A stretch of 64,000 bases of DNA from Sclerurus mexicanus (taxonomy: Eukaryota > Chordata > Aves > Passeriformes > Furnariidae). Positions 35,301 through 47,433 of the stretch are shown here, piece after piece. The stretch lies in the NCBI GenBank assembly GCA_013396755.1, contig VWZF01003908.1, positions 589,295 through 653,294 of the forward strand. Direction: 5' to 3'. A model generated the notes under the pieces. It had not been told where the DNA came from. It made no database searches and worked only from the letters and a program-made list of their open reading frames with translations. Numbering within the stretch: the first letter of the stretch is position 1; the number at the start of each line of letters is the position of its first letter. The translations under genes and the position numbers were made by a program.

Positions 35301-38300
35301 GGAACATGCTCAACAGAGACCCACAATGTGCTGTGCCGAATTTTGCCACAGAAACTTGGATGTACCTTGGAGAGTCACTCCAAAAGACAGGGGTGCACAG
35401 CTGGTTCCCATCCACGCAGTCTGGAGTGGGCCAAGGCCACCTTTTGTCTCCTTCTAGCAGCCTGGATGGAGATACTTTGCTTGTCCAACAGTAATGAATT
35501 CAGCAGGAATTTTTATATCTCCAATAGTCAAACTGGGAGAATAACTCAAACACACACGTTGATGCTGACAGTCACACACCTTAAAACTCATTAAGAAGGG
35601 CAATGCTGCGTGTTTTTTAAACCAAACATTTGTGCACTTCCTTCCCCTCCAATATCTTGGAAATGACACAATAGAAGAGACAAAGAAGGAACCAGCAGCA
35701 GTATCTCTTCCCTGAATGCACAGTGATGATAAACAAACCCCTAAAAGTCCAAGTCAAGAGTTAGAAATGGCACCAAAGGTGGGCAATTCCACAAACTCGG
35801 ATTTCTACTGAAGCGTCCACTCAGCCCAAGTGTCCGTGTTTGGGTCTCAAGTTCAGTAAAGATGAAAAGTCAGAAATAGCCAAGTGTCAGGTTTACACAG
35901 AGCAAGGAAAACAAGCAGAGTTACGGGAGAGCAAAGCAGCTCAATTAACGATGCCTTGGCTGACTCACAACGTGAAGCTTCCAGGCTATGTGGGTTGGGT
36001 TTCCTGGCCTCAGTGCTGCATTTAAACTACTTTTGCAAATGTAAGAGGCCAGAACTGTCCCCCCTGTGCTCAGAGGACAAGTGTCCAATTTGGCTTTTGG
36101 CTGCACAGCCTGAGCTGTTAGTTCCACTTGCAGAGAGATGTGACCAGGGAAATCCCTGACACGGGGAGAACTGAATTGCTGAGGGGTTCTGAGGCAAAGG
36201 ATGACTCGTCTTCTGTCCAGAATCATACAACCCTACATTCAGTGCCTCCAGAGCCCTCATTTTTTAGGAGAGTCTGGTGCTGAAGACGTAAGTTTCTTTT
36301 CCCTTGCCCTACACTTGCACCCACTGGGCTCCAATCTCTTGACTCAGGCTCAGCCTTGTGACCAAAGGAACAACCACCATGTCAACATCTGCACCGGGAC
36401 CTTCCAAGGCCTGTTCAGAGCGCTACAAAAGCAGCTCTCTCTGCATCTGGTATCCCAAATTGTGAAGTCACATTTCCTTCTCTCCTCCCGGGACTTCCCA
36501 CTCTGCTGCACACAGGGAGCTGGCTCCATGCAGGGGAGCCACGGCTCACTTCAGGAACAAAGCCCCAGAGTCTTGTCTGCCAACCAGAGAGATACAAAAA
36601 ACACACTAATGCAAGGAATAAAACAGCCCGGACTTGGCCAAGAAAAAGGGAACAGCAAGACTCCTGGTCAAGCATCTGGAGAATGCCTGCGAGCTGCCCA
36701 AGTCCTTTGGTCCAAGTGCCCCCCTCGCGTCCCTCAGATGTTCCCCTGCAGCACTCTGCTGGTTTGGGGTATTTTTTTCGCCCAGACTCCTCAGTCATCT
36801 CCCCGGCGGAATGAATGATTCACGTTCAAACACTGAAGTGAGTTTCAAGCTAACTTGCAATGTAATGGATCCTCTTTCCCTCCTGGCTCAGGCTCCCGTG
36901 CTGCTCCCGAGCAGCTGCCGCGCTCCATCTCCGGAGCGGCGCTGCCGCCTCGGCCTCCCCGTGTCCGTGGCTGGCATGGCATTTTTAGCCTCAGGCATGT
37001 GCTAAAATTCCACCAAAGACCTCTTGATTCAAGGCCAGACAGGTTCCCTCGGCCATTCCCGATTTGTGCACAGTGGGCAAGTGCTGAAAAGGTAAACAGT
37101 TAAATGAAATCTGGGCATTCTTTTATTTTTTTCCTTTCATTTTTCCTGTATTCTGTGCCAAAAGCAAGAAAATAACAAAAAACCCCTCGACAGGACGTGT
37201 TCCAAATCAGCCACACAGCACAGCAAATAAATTCAATCACGGGATTCCTCTCCCCAACACTATAAATAATAAAAACAATATAAGGCCACAGGAACCAAAC
37301 CGAGGCAGAAACAAACATGCCTTGAGCCATAGATTGATCTATACATCTGAGTATCCATCATCCCCCTGCTTCTCTCCCTCTGTCTACTTTGGCATCTGGC
37401 ATTAACCAGATTTTGAGAGATGACCTTCAATTTGCTCACTCTAAAGCAGGTCTGGCGTGCCAGAGACTTAACAGATGATATACTTTGGCTCCAAGGAGTC
37501 AGCGCTCCGGAGTCTTTGAGCATCCCGCTCCAGATCCGGGATAGAGCAGGACTAAGCGCAAGCACGTAATACTTCTATCACTCCTCTTGGATCTTTTGGA
37601 CTTGTGTGGTTATTTACTACCTGCTCTGGCTTCTGGGAAATCTGGGGAGGACTTGGGGCCTCCGGTGAGGACCCTCTGGAGTTGTGGTATGCCCCGGGCT
37701 ATCTCCTGGATTATGGAGTTTCCACTGTGTTTTCTGGGAAGATGGTGGGGACGATTAACAGGAAAAACATTGTCCTGAGCCCCAGCCGCTGTCACGACTC
37801 CTGGCTTGGCCCTGCCAGCCCCTGCAGCCCCCACCAAGGCAGCAGACCTGAGGCTCAGCTGCTCTGTGCCCGTGGTGCTTTGAGATCTTGGGACGTGCCA
37901 CATGGAGCCGCAGGAATCTGCTGTTGGGAAGGCTCGGACTGGCACCCCCTCCTCCAGCACCCACCTGAGCCAGGCATGGCTTCCCAAATCCCTTCCTTCA
38001 ATCCAGCCTAAGTTAGGAGGCTTAGTTCTGCTCACTAGGTAGGAGGGGAGCTGGAGATGGAGGGAAAGAACATGACGTCCACCCTAAAACCCAAACCCTG
38101 GGAGTCATTTGCTCTGGCCGGGGATCAAAGGCTCCGTTCCATTTTTAACCGCTGCCCTGCCCCACCTTACTACTGCAGTGCATCCAAGCATGTTTTCCCA
38201 TCATTTCATTGTGTGCCAGAGGATAAACAAAAGCCATCCCCTCGCTCTGAGGGAAGGATGCATTCCTGAGAACTGCGAACCCTCCGCGACAGATAAGTGC

Positions 38301-38441
38301 CTTTCCCACTGCGGGCTGCGACGGCTTCTGTAAACCTTGGCCGAGCCAGCTTTCCTGAGCTTACATGACAGGGTGGCAGGCCAAGGGAGATGGATGACTT
38401 TATTTTTGTCAAGAGCAAATCTACAGATGTTGGTTAAAACC
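32339..38441. other. Unique noncoding DNA (6 kb), no gene supported
   Basis: Frames reach 205 codons (plus, 36201-36818) but overlap comparably long minus-strand frames and show no domain. A three-copy 10-bp repeat lies at 32491. A small CpG cluster (about 12 CpG in 80 bp) lies at 36890-36970 and a GC-rich patch at 37.6-38.0 kb. AT-rich stretches 33000-33200 and 37090-37270 show no element structure. No CR1 was seen. Confidence 0.5.
32491..32520 (+). repeat. 10-bp tandem repeat, three copies
   Basis: The unit ACTCCAGAAA occurs twice perfectly after a first copy GATCCAGAAA. It is short and local, with no evident function. Confidence 0.8.
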
Positions 38442-38483
38442 AAAAAAAGAAAAAAAAAAAAAAAAAAAAAGAAAAGAAAAAAA
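38442..38483 (+). repeat. Poly-A tract
   Basis: About 40 bp of A interrupted by G, with an uninterrupted run of 21 A at 38450-38470. CR1 elements lack poly-A tails, so this is not a CR1 end. No processed-pseudogene sequence was recognised upstream and no flanking target duplication was seen, so it is recorded as low complexity. Confidence 0.85.
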
Positions 38484-39261
38484 CTCCGAGGGTGATTGAG
38501 AAGCAGTGGGAGGGGGACAAAGAACAGTCCAGGGATACGTAAAGACAAGTAATATATACAATGTGCTTAAAAATAACACCACTGGGAGCTGACGTCATTT
38601 GTTTACTCATGGCCTGCTTGGGCCTGGCTCAGCGTAGTCCTGGAAAGGCACATGGGGCTCACCCCATTGCCACTTGGGTCCACAGATTCCTGCAGGGAGC
38701 AGTTTCCACCCCGTTGCACCCATTTCCCAGAGGGCAAAGCCAAAGGATTCTCCTCTTAGACACAGGGATGGAAATTCCCAAAGCGTGGGGGTACTGAGGG
38801 ATGCTCAGTCTTGCACGCTCCATCAGGAGACTGGTTTCCCCATGGATCATTGACTGGTGTTGGGGAGTCTCACCAGGGCACCACAACCAGTCCCACAGCT
38901 CAGTCATCTCTGTAACCAGTTCTTCGTCCCACCACCAGCCCTCTTCAGGACTCTGAACAGAACCAAAAACCTCTACACTTTAAAACCTTCATTAGGAGGC
39001 TCCTTGTTCCAAAGCATTGCCCTGAGTATGAGGTCTCTAGAGCACAAAATGGGAATGAACGTGTCCCCCAAGAAACAGCCTTTCCTAAGGCTTCATTTGA
39101 GGGGCTGTTTTAAGATCTGTGACGGAAAGAGAGAGGGCAGATGTCCTGAGAGAGAAGCAGAGAGCATACTGATGGTCTGAATCCATTACAGGACTTGGCA
39201 CATGGCCAGCACCCACAAACTCCTGAATTTTTCATCTTGGAATAACTGCTCCTTCATTTGG
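38484..39261. other. Unique noncoding DNA
   Basis: No gene or repeat recognised; frames are about 107 codons or fewer. Confidence 0.5.
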
Positions 39262-39305
39262 TTTCTCTCTACCTCAGTTTCCCCAGCTGGAAATGGGGAT
39301 GCTGG
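39262..39305 (+). mobile_element. MIR-like SINE relic (core fragment)
   Basis: TCTCTCTACCTCAGTTTCCC (about 39264-39283) followed by CAGCTGGAAATGGGGATG closely follows the best known MIR section, CCTCAGTTTCCCCATCTGTAAAATGGGGATAAT. Only about 45 bp are clear; upstream sequence is too diverged. The shortness leaves room for coincidence, but the match is the closest of the SINE relics in this window. Confidence 0.5.
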
Positions 39306-40590
39306 TGCAGAGCCCTGTGCTAGAGCCACATTCCAGATGCATTAATAAACAAATGTTTGCTAAAATGTGCTCCATGTTCCACTTAGAACCACCTTGGGGA
39401 GTGTGAGAAAAGCATTGACATCATTTTCAACAGAAAGCCCTGTGCCATAATGTCTTTCCTCTGTTGGAAATCGTAAATTTTGTGCACATCACAGCTTCGC
39501 TGGGGGCTGAAGAGCATCTGAAGAGGAGGTCCTTGCAACAAAACAGTATTCCTGGTAGACCTCAGAACAGATGGAAGATGCCTACATAAACCCACTGCTC
39601 TAAAATCACTCTCTGCTTCCCCACCTCACACGTTTCTCACACGCTGCGCATGCCACGACACCACCCGATAGAGCTCCCAGCTAGAAGCAAATGGGATATT
39701 TCACTCCTGGATTCCTCCAGTGGTTGGTCGAGGCTGCCAACAAGGCTGGAGAGCAGCCAGGCTCTCTGGTGTGTTTGTGTGCGTCAGCCACAGATACCTG
39801 ACTACCAGGAAATGGAGTGAGACCATCCACTCATTACACATAAGCCATCAGATGGTAACAACTTTCAGTCGCTGCTATTGACTTGAGCTGCAGTTGAAAA
39901 GGCACTGGTGAGATGAAAGGCTCTGTATCCCATTACTAATCCCCTGAGCTATCCAGTCCCCCAAATTTTGTGGAAGTTTTAAGTTTCACCATGAAATGTT
40001 CATAAAATGAAATGCACATTTGTTGCCAGCTCTACTTATTCCTATCCGAGCATTTCCTCAAATTCCCTCCCCTGGAAGCATTAGCAGCAAAGACTCTCTG
40101 CTGCTGCTGGAGGCAGCTCCTCTGCTCCCAACTCCCAGGAACTCTTGGTTCTTCTTGGTCTTCTCTTGAACTTGAGAACTTGAGTTCTCTTGGGCTTCTC
40201 TCCAGAAACCCCTGGACGCTGGGCTACCTGCCTGCCCATGATGACCCCCCAGAGCTGCCTACTGAGGACCAAGCATTTCTCAAAGGTCTGTCAAGAAGTT
40301 AAAGCCTTTCCACAAGGGGCCACAGATGGGTCTGGCTCCAATACCTGCAGCAGCCCAGGGTCCAACTCACACTGCTGGTTAAGGCCACACTGCCCTCAGC
40401 ACCTTCTTCCCCACCAGTGAAGGTGCTCCACCACCCACCAGATGGCTGTTACGAGTCACAGTCTTGTGTGTCACTCATCAGAGAACCTCACTTGCATTTT
40501 GGAGGCCTCTGTCATACAGCTGGACTCTGGCACAAGGCTGGGAACAATGTGGGAACACAGGCAGGAACATTCCCGTCCCCCTGGAAGGCC
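39306..40590. other. Unique noncoding DNA
   Basis: Contains a near-perfect inverted repeat, GAGAACT-TG-AGTTCTC, at 40174-40189 within a TTCTCTTG-rich stretch. Frames are short. Nothing else was recognised. Confidence 0.5.
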
Positions 40591-40625
40591 CTTTTCTTTT
40601 TTCTTCTTCTTCTTCTTCTCTCCCC
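40591..40625. repeat. (CTT)n pyrimidine microsatellite
   Basis: CTTTTCTTTTTT, then six CTT-type units, then CTCTCCCC. The tract ends in CCCCAG (AG at 40626-40627) and so mimics a splice acceptor, but no exon was recognised after it. It also produces Lys/Glu- or Ser-rich artefact frames on both strands. Confidence 0.8.
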
Positions 40626-40627
40626 AG

Positions 40628-41645
40628 ATCTCTCCCACCTCGAAAGAGGAAGGCAAACACAATGCCTGTTAGCAGCAGGAAAATCTCTCACACATTTTCT
40701 CCAGCTCCAGAGCAGGGCACAAAGCCCGTGCAACGTCGCTCGCACGGCGCAGAGCATCCTCACACCCATGCAAAGGCGGCTGCTAAATCAGAAACAGCCC
40801 CGCTAAATACGGACACCACAGGAACCAAACTGGGGCTGGGATGTTGTTGCTCAAGAGAACAACCTCTTCCCAGGGAGATAATGAAGAGCAAAACAGCCAC
40901 AGGAAGAGCAACGGTCGTAACAGAACCGGATGGATATCGTTCCATGCACTGGGAGGCTTTTTTGGAGGCACAGCATCCTCCCTCGAGGAAGGGTGAGAAA
41001 CCTTCGGAGAGTTGTTCAGCAAAGTGCTGTGGTCACTCACAGGAATTCTGCACATGCCCCAGGAATGCGTCACTGCCCACATCCACACGCACAGCCCCAG
41101 CTCTCCAGCTTCTCCCTGCGGACTCCCAGCCAAGAGAGCAGGGGAGAGAGCTGTTGTAGAGGAACCCCAGCCTTCCCTCTGCAGGGAGAAAGCCCCTCCA
41201 CAGCGCTCATGAACCAAACGGAACCGTTTCTCTTTGCCCACACCACTCTGTCGAAAGCCACTCTGTGGTCACGGTGTGCCTAGAAACACTCATGTCATGG
41301 TTAAAAATACTACACCTACAAATTACAACGTTTTAGGAAGCCTGCAAAGGAGTGGGCAGAGCTGACGACAACGAGGAACTGAAGCTGCCAAAACCCAAAT
41401 GTTGGCAGGCTGACGGCTGGACTAGTCACTTGAAAAGGCCAGACTCATCCTCCTTCACTCACAGCACACTCATGTAACATCTCCCTGCTCAGGAAAAGCT
41501 CACCACTGCCCACTCACCTTCCTGCTGCTCTGCCTATAATCCCTTGCCCTCTTCAGGGTCAGCTCTGGCAGTGCTGAAGGTCCAGAATGGATCAGACCAG
41601 CAAGCTTCCCTTCTGCTGGGCTAATTTTTCACAGGATCAGCTGAT
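40628..41645. other. Noncoding DNA, overlapping artefact frames
   Basis: A 231-codon plus frame (40464-41159) overlaps a 152-codon minus frame and starts across the CTT tract. The product has a Ser run from the microsatellite and no domain. No gene is supported. Confidence 0.5.
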
Positions 41646-41818
41646 TCAGGTTGCCCAGAGAGGTGGCAGATGCCTCATCTCTAGAAACGTTCAAGGTCAG
41701 ATTGGATGGGGCTCTGAGCAACCTGATTTAGCGGAAGGTGTCCCTGCTCACAGCAAGGGAGTTGGAACAAGATGATCTTTAAAGGTCCCTTCCAACCCAA
41801 CCCATACTGTGAGTCTGT
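41646..41818 (+). mobile_element. CR1 3' tail, 5'-truncated
   Basis: CAGGTTGCCCAGAGAGGTGG, CTCATCTCTAGAAACGTTCA, GAGCAACCTGATTTAGCGGA, AGGTGTCCCTGCTCACAGCA, GATGATCTTTAAAGGTCCCT and CCCAACCCATACTGTGAGTC run colinear with a CR1 tail. About 170 bp remain. The wording (GAGGTGG...AACGTTCAAGG) differs from the 47.1 and 51.4 kb copies, so it is another subfamily. Confidence 0.88.
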
Positions 41819-44800
41819 AATTTACACCCATCTCTGTGGCAGCAAGACCAGCACAAGGGGGCAGTGGAAATGCAGGGGGGCGAGGGCAGGGTACCTGGGC
41901 TGGATGTTCTGGCAAACCAAATCCTTGAGGTGTCATCTTATAACCAGCTGAAAACAGCCTAAAAGATCTCTGCTTCCATCCCTGGCTCCTCCTCTCTTTT
42001 TTACCCTTTTCCTTCCGTTGGCATGAGCACCCAACAGACCAAACCCTTGCGTGAGCCACCATGCACAAAATGATTATTTCTCTTCAAAATCAGTAGATTT
42101 AGGTTTGGTGTAGTGTCCCAACTCTGCAACACCTTAGGCAGATATTTAACATGACTTTTAGATCCTACTCAGCACCAAAACAGCCAACGGGGTTCTGCGC
42201 CTTGACGTCAAAGAGATTTAGAGCAGTGTCACCTACTCCTGTGTCCAATCCCTTTGGAAAGCTCAGTGTTTTAAGCTACGTGTCTGCACAAGGCCAAGTC
42301 TAAAGCCAAAGCCAATATTCTCAGAGCAATGATATCAGTGTCTGGCCCAGGGAGCAGAGTTTCACTCCTCCAGTGGTCGGAGCATTTCTCTGCTTCTCCA
42401 GTAGACTTGTGGCTCCTTGTGGAAAAGCCGTGGTTCCACAAACATTTCTCTCGGTGGTAAACCCAGCTTATCCCATCACACTCCCCCTCCTTCCTCAATC
42501 ACCAGCCACTCACTCCCAAATCCTGTTCACCCCTCCATTATGCCAATCCAAGTATTTATGGAGCCACACGGTGAATCAGCCAAGGGAGCTGATCCTGCAA
42601 AAAACAGAACAACCTCAAGGAAAAGGAGAAAGAAAAAAGAGAGAGAGGAAGAAAAAAACCATTCAGTAAGAAAGGGCCTTAATAAGAACTGTAAAAATCC
42701 ATGGGGCAAGCTGGATTTTTAAAGGGTAACTCAGTGTTGCAAGGACTGCCCTCACATCTGTTTACTGTTATCCCAGCACAAGTGAGGTTCCGGATACCGG
42801 CACTACAGGGGCTGAGCCATAATAACGCCTGGCACTTGGCTTTTCTGCTCCTATTAGGGCTGATTACAACTGGCTGAATTGCAGCGTCATTGAGCGTGTC
42901 TGGGGCAGGGAAAAGGGGGCTTTCCAACTCTTAAGAAGGAAAGATTGGGGAAAAGGTTTCACGAGCAGCTTTCAAATGGCTCCTTGTAAGTGACTTGTAG
43001 TTATGTTTTCCTACACCGCTTGTGCAGGGGGTTTATCTTTAGGGGCAAATATTGGGTTCATAAAAGCCTGGTCCCCCTGTTTAATCTGTACAGGTAAAGG
43101 GAGACATTTGGCACTGGAGCAGTGGGGGAAACAAGAGGAGTGAGAACGGAGCTTGTAGGCAAAACATCAAAACTGAGCCTTTCAAAAACTGCATTTTTCT
43201 TTGCATGAAAAAGCTTGATAAAAACATACACCACTGCCCCCCACCCCTCCTCTCCATTTCTCTGCCACAGACTTTATTCTTTTATGATAAAAATCATGGA
43301 TTTATGGAGTCATAAGGCTGACAAAGGCATGAATTTACATTTTAGAGCTTCAAGGCTTCTACATCCAAGGATTAAGTTCTGCTTAGTTGCTGGTCCATCA
43401 CCACTGTCCCACCCCATTTGGTGGGAGCACAGGCAGCCCTCTTAGCACTGGGCAAATCTCCCTTCTGCTTGGAATTGGCAGCAGGAATCTGGTTGTGGAG
43501 AGACAAGAGGGGAAAGGCGGAAGAAGGGAATTTCTGTGTTGTGGGACACTTTCAATTTACTCGGTTTGATCTCCAAGTTTTCGTGGTCGTGCTGAACAAG
43601 ATCATGTTTGAGTTTCACAAATGACTAGAAAGGGAAAGCTTGTTTGTTCTTCTTTTTTTTCCCTTCACCGTGGAAATCTCTGCCTGTAATGCAAACGTCA
43701 AGCAGCCAGAGCAAAGGAACAAGCCGAAAAACATCACCACATTTTCTCCCCCACAACAAACACTGGTTAGCAGGAAGCCACAACAACGGGAGGCAGAGCA
43801 GTGGTGGTCTCCACGGCTACATGATAACCCAAAATCAGAACATGAAAACACAAGGACCACAACAAACAAGCAGCCAAAGGCACAACAAGCACGAGAACAA
43901 ACCCACTGCCACATATCCCAGGCAGAAATGATGGTTGCAGCCTTAATCTCCACCCCTGAGAGGCACATCGAGTCACTGTGAGCCACATCCACGGCACGTC
44001 CCACTACAAAACACTCCCAGTAACTCATCTTGGACGATCAGCCAAGAAATCATCCAGCCAGGGAGGGAAATAAAGTGAAACACTAAGATATTTACTGTCC
44101 CATAAAAAGGGAAAAACACATGGCCTCTGATAACAAAACATTTGATGCATTCACTCACATTTCCTGGCCAGCTGGGAAATTAAGGACACATCAGACGGCA
44201 AATGAAGAGAGGCTTCTTGTTCTCAGCCTACGTGCCTTTGGGTTTTGAGAAGAGATGGGCAACACAGTCAGCTGGAGAAAACCTTTCAGGGGTGGTGGCC
44301 ACTTCCTGAAACACAGAAGTGTGACTAGATACAGCAAAAAGAACTTAAACGACCATTGACTGGGACTGATGAGACCAGCTCACATGGAAGACCAAATACC
44401 TGGGGAGAAGCTGGGAATGAAAAGAATGAAATATGTGTCCCCGAAGAGACACGAGAAGCAGGGCTTGAGTCACAGAAGTATTTTAGGTGCCTGCATAGTG
44501 ACTGCATAGAACTAAAGGTAATACAAAGGGAAATGGGAAAACTTTGTGCACTGTTAAAATTACCACTTGAAAATCGGCCAAAAAGGAAGAATGGACACAG
44601 TCATGACTTTTTTGCACCAGCTGAGCCTCGACAGTGGGAGAACAGGGCTGCACACGAGAGGTACAACCAAGGCATCGAGGGTCACAAGAAACCTTTTCTC
44701 CCCACAGAAAGAACAACGTATTAGAAAGGCTTTGTGAATTACAACTTATCAATGCCATTTTACTGTATTCTGCACCTTGCATCCACGTGACCAGTCAGGC

Positions 44801-45635
44801 AAAGCCTCCCTGAGTCTGCTCCACAGCCCATCCCTGCCCTGCTGCACGATGGAGGTGCCATGCCATGCCCCACTGGCTCGTGCTCAGCCACGGCATCGGG
44901 ACCTCCCAAACTCAAAGCCTCCCTTTGCCACTGGTTAGCTGATGGCAATGGAAAAGTCACTCAACTGGCTATTGAATAAGAGCAATACGTACCCAAGCTG
45001 TCAAAATTAATTTATAGTTTCAGCTGGCACTTCGGCTTTTATCAAAGCCGCGAACACGCATGGCCAGTCGGTCTTTGGCCCCACGGAAAATAAACTAAAA
45101 AATCTTTTCTCTGGTCTTTGACAAAAGCAGGCAAAAGGTCAAAATGGTCCAGTAACCTGTGTAAACCATTTCTCCAAGGGTGCAGTCAAAGGAAAATCAT
45201 TAGAAACCAAGTGGTTCACCCTGTGCCAGCAGAGTCTGGCTGCCTCACTCCTTCCTCCCATCGGGGCTGGGAAGGTTGACACTAAACAAAGAACGGCAGT
45301 GGTGGGATGGTCTCCCTTTCACATTCCAACACTTCGTGACCACATTCTCCTAAATTCCCTTCTTTTCTTCCAACTGCTGCACACCCCCTGTCTGGAAAAT
45401 GGATGTGACTCACGCTGGCATCAAGAGATCAAGCAGAGGATTTCTCTAAAAGTGCTCAGCATTTCACAAAGTTCACCACATTGTTCCCAAACTGACCCCA
45501 GGGTCCCCACCTGAACCTGGAAGCAAGGTCTCCAGCTCCACCACACTGACCAAGCACTTACTGGAAGTCCTTCTCCATCACTATTGGGACTCTCCTCCAT
45601 GGGAGATCATCACGTGCAGCCTCAGCAGCTGGATC
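41819..45635. other. Unique noncoding DNA, no gene supported
   Basis: 42740-42930 is repeat-free, with palindromic CCGGATACCGG-like and GCTGATTACAACTG motifs, and may be regulatory. A 122-codon plus frame (44356-44724) encodes a Lys/Glu-rich unrecognised product with no start context evidence. A 137-codon minus frame at 43615-44028 is Cys-rich and overlaps a 113-codon plus frame. Confidence 0.5.
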
Positions 45636-45785
45636 TGGGAAAGTGGTCATGGTCCCAAGCCTGCCAGAGTTCAAGAAGGATTTGGGCAACACCCTCAGGT
45701 ATGTGGTGGGATTCTTCAGGTTGTGCAGGGTCAGGGCTGGACTTCAATGATCCTTGTGAGTCCCTTCTCTACCGAGGATATTCCA
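45636..45785 (+). mobile_element. CR1 3' tail of a third subfamily
   Basis: AGTGGTCATGGTCCCAAGCC, TGCCAGAGTTCAAGAAGGAT, TTGGGCAACACCCTCAGGTA, GACTTCAATGATCCTTGTGA, GTCCCTTCTCTACCGAGGAT and ATTCC match the CR1 lineage ending ...AAGCGTTTGGAC...GATCCTTGTGGGTCCC...GGGATATTCTATG. It is 5'-truncated to about 150 bp. Confidence 0.85.
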
Positions 45786-47090
45786 CGGACCTGCTCTGCC
45801 CACAGTAGTAGCTCATTCACAATTAAAAGCAAATCCTCAGCACTCAGCAGGTCCCCCCTTGCAGGGAAAGCTCTAATCCTGCTCAGTGGATGTTCCCAGC
45901 TCCCTTGCCCCAAAGACAACAGTTACCTCCCCAAAAGTCACACGCACTGTAAAGCAGGTGAGCACCAGCCCCACAACACAACCAAGAGGTTCTTGCAGCA
46001 GCCAGATGTTTGCTGAACATTTCCTTCATGACCTCTGACTTTACAGGCCTTCCCAGCTTTCCATGCCAGCCAAACTTCCTGAGCACGTGCTGGAGCAGCC
46101 GTGGCAGGGACGGGAGATGAGATCACACGAGGCCACCCCAGCTCAGGGTGTTCAGCTGTTGGATTGGCAGCGTCTGCTGCGAGCGGAAGCTGCTCCTCGC
46201 AGCGGCTCTCGGCTCCCTTGCTATCAGGAACACTTAATCTGATTTCCCTCTCATCTAGGCTGCCAGTATTTCAGGGTAGGGCAAAGCTGTCCAGGACAAA
46301 AGCATAATCCAGCCTTATAAACGAAGTGTGGCATGAAGGGAGTGATGTCTAGTCAGCCTTTTGGTACTGCTTTATATGGCCATAACAAAGCTTAGCCAAG
46401 GAGGACTTGGGATGCCAAAGTCCAGAACGAGAAACAAAAGGTCAAATTTTTTCTCTTCTCAATGAGATTTCCAGGTGGTAGAAGAGGCTCAACTATTTAA
46501 TTAGATTTGTGGAAGTTTTGTAACAGAATTCGTTCCTGTAAGAAAAGCCAAGGCAAGGGGATCTGAAATTAGACACATCTCCACACCTCTTCATAATCTG
46601 GCTGGCTTTCCCAAAAGCTTGGGAAGAGATCCCAGTGAACTGGGGACAAGCCCTCGAGCCAGACAAAAACAGAGCTCTGGGGCCAAGTTTCAGTTTAAAG
46701 GGAGAGCTCATCCCACCTCCAAACTCCAGCAGAAATGCCAGGGTTCTGAACCTTTCCAAACAAACCCGCCACAGCCTGCCGTGGACAGCTGTGGTGGGGT
46801 GTTCCTGCCCTAGAAGATGGCACAGACTGGTAGTTTTCTCTTTATGATCAGAGAGAAAATGGTGCAGAGAAGAGCAGCTCATTGGATGTGGGACAGACAC
46901 CTGCAGGAGGCCACAGTGTAGAGCATGTCCAGTTCTTCCCTGAGTAAGGAAGGAGCCCAGAGGGATCTGCTGGATACAGACATTCCCACAGCACAGATGT
47001 TTCTGCAGAGCCAGACAACTCACCCCAAACTGGCACGGGAGCAACTTGTGCATTTTAACAGATAAAATGCCAACATCCCTGTTTAGCAGC
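45786..47090. other. Unique noncoding DNA
   Basis: A 186-codon minus frame (46493-47053) lacks domains. Its C-terminal part is Phe/Tyr/Asn-rich from AT-rich DNA and it overlaps plus frames at 46.6-46.85 kb. No gene is supported. Confidence 0.5.
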
Positions 47091-47430
47091 CTTAGAGCCC
47101 CTTCCAGGACCTAAAGGTGCTGGAAAGACAGCCAGAGAGGGACTTGGGACAAGGCATGGAGGGACAGGACACAGGGAATGGCTTCCCAGTGCCAGAGGGC
47201 AGGGATAAATGGGATATTGGGAAGGAATCCTTCCCTGGGAGGGTGGGCAGCCCCTGGCACACGTTGGGCAGAGAAGCTGTGGCTGCCCCTGGATCCCTGG
47301 AAGTGTCCAAGGGCAGCTTGGACAGGGCTTGGAGCACCCCGGGCTGGTGGAAGGTGCCCCTGCCCATGGCAGGGGGTGGAATTAGAGGTCCCTTTAAAGT
47401 CCTTTTCAACCCGACCCGTTCTGGGCTTCA
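47091..47430 (+). mobile_element. CR1 3' tail, 5'-truncated
   Basis: AGAGCCCCTTCCAGGACCTA, GACAGCCAGAGAGGGACTTG, GGCATGGAGGGACAGGACAC, TGGGATATTGGGAAGGAATC, GGCTTGGAGCACCCCGGGCT and CAACCCGACCCGTTCTG are colinear with the 8.5 kb copy. The terminal 8-bp repeat is decayed. Frames of 109, 111 (plus), 105 and 138 (minus) codons covering it are repeat artefacts. It shares diagnostic bases with the 51.4 kb copy. Confidence 0.92.
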
Positions 47431-47433
47431 AGA

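Noticed and set aside
38442..38483. Processed pseudogene or SINE tail at the poly-A tract
   Set aside because: No recognisable gene sequence upstream and no target-site duplication seen.
40591..40627. Splice acceptor at 40627
   Set aside because: The pyrimidine tract is a microsatellite, and nothing downstream looks like an exon.
40464..41159. 231-codon plus-strand open frame as a gene
   Set aside because: It includes a serine run translated from a CTT microsatellite and overlaps minus frames of similar length.
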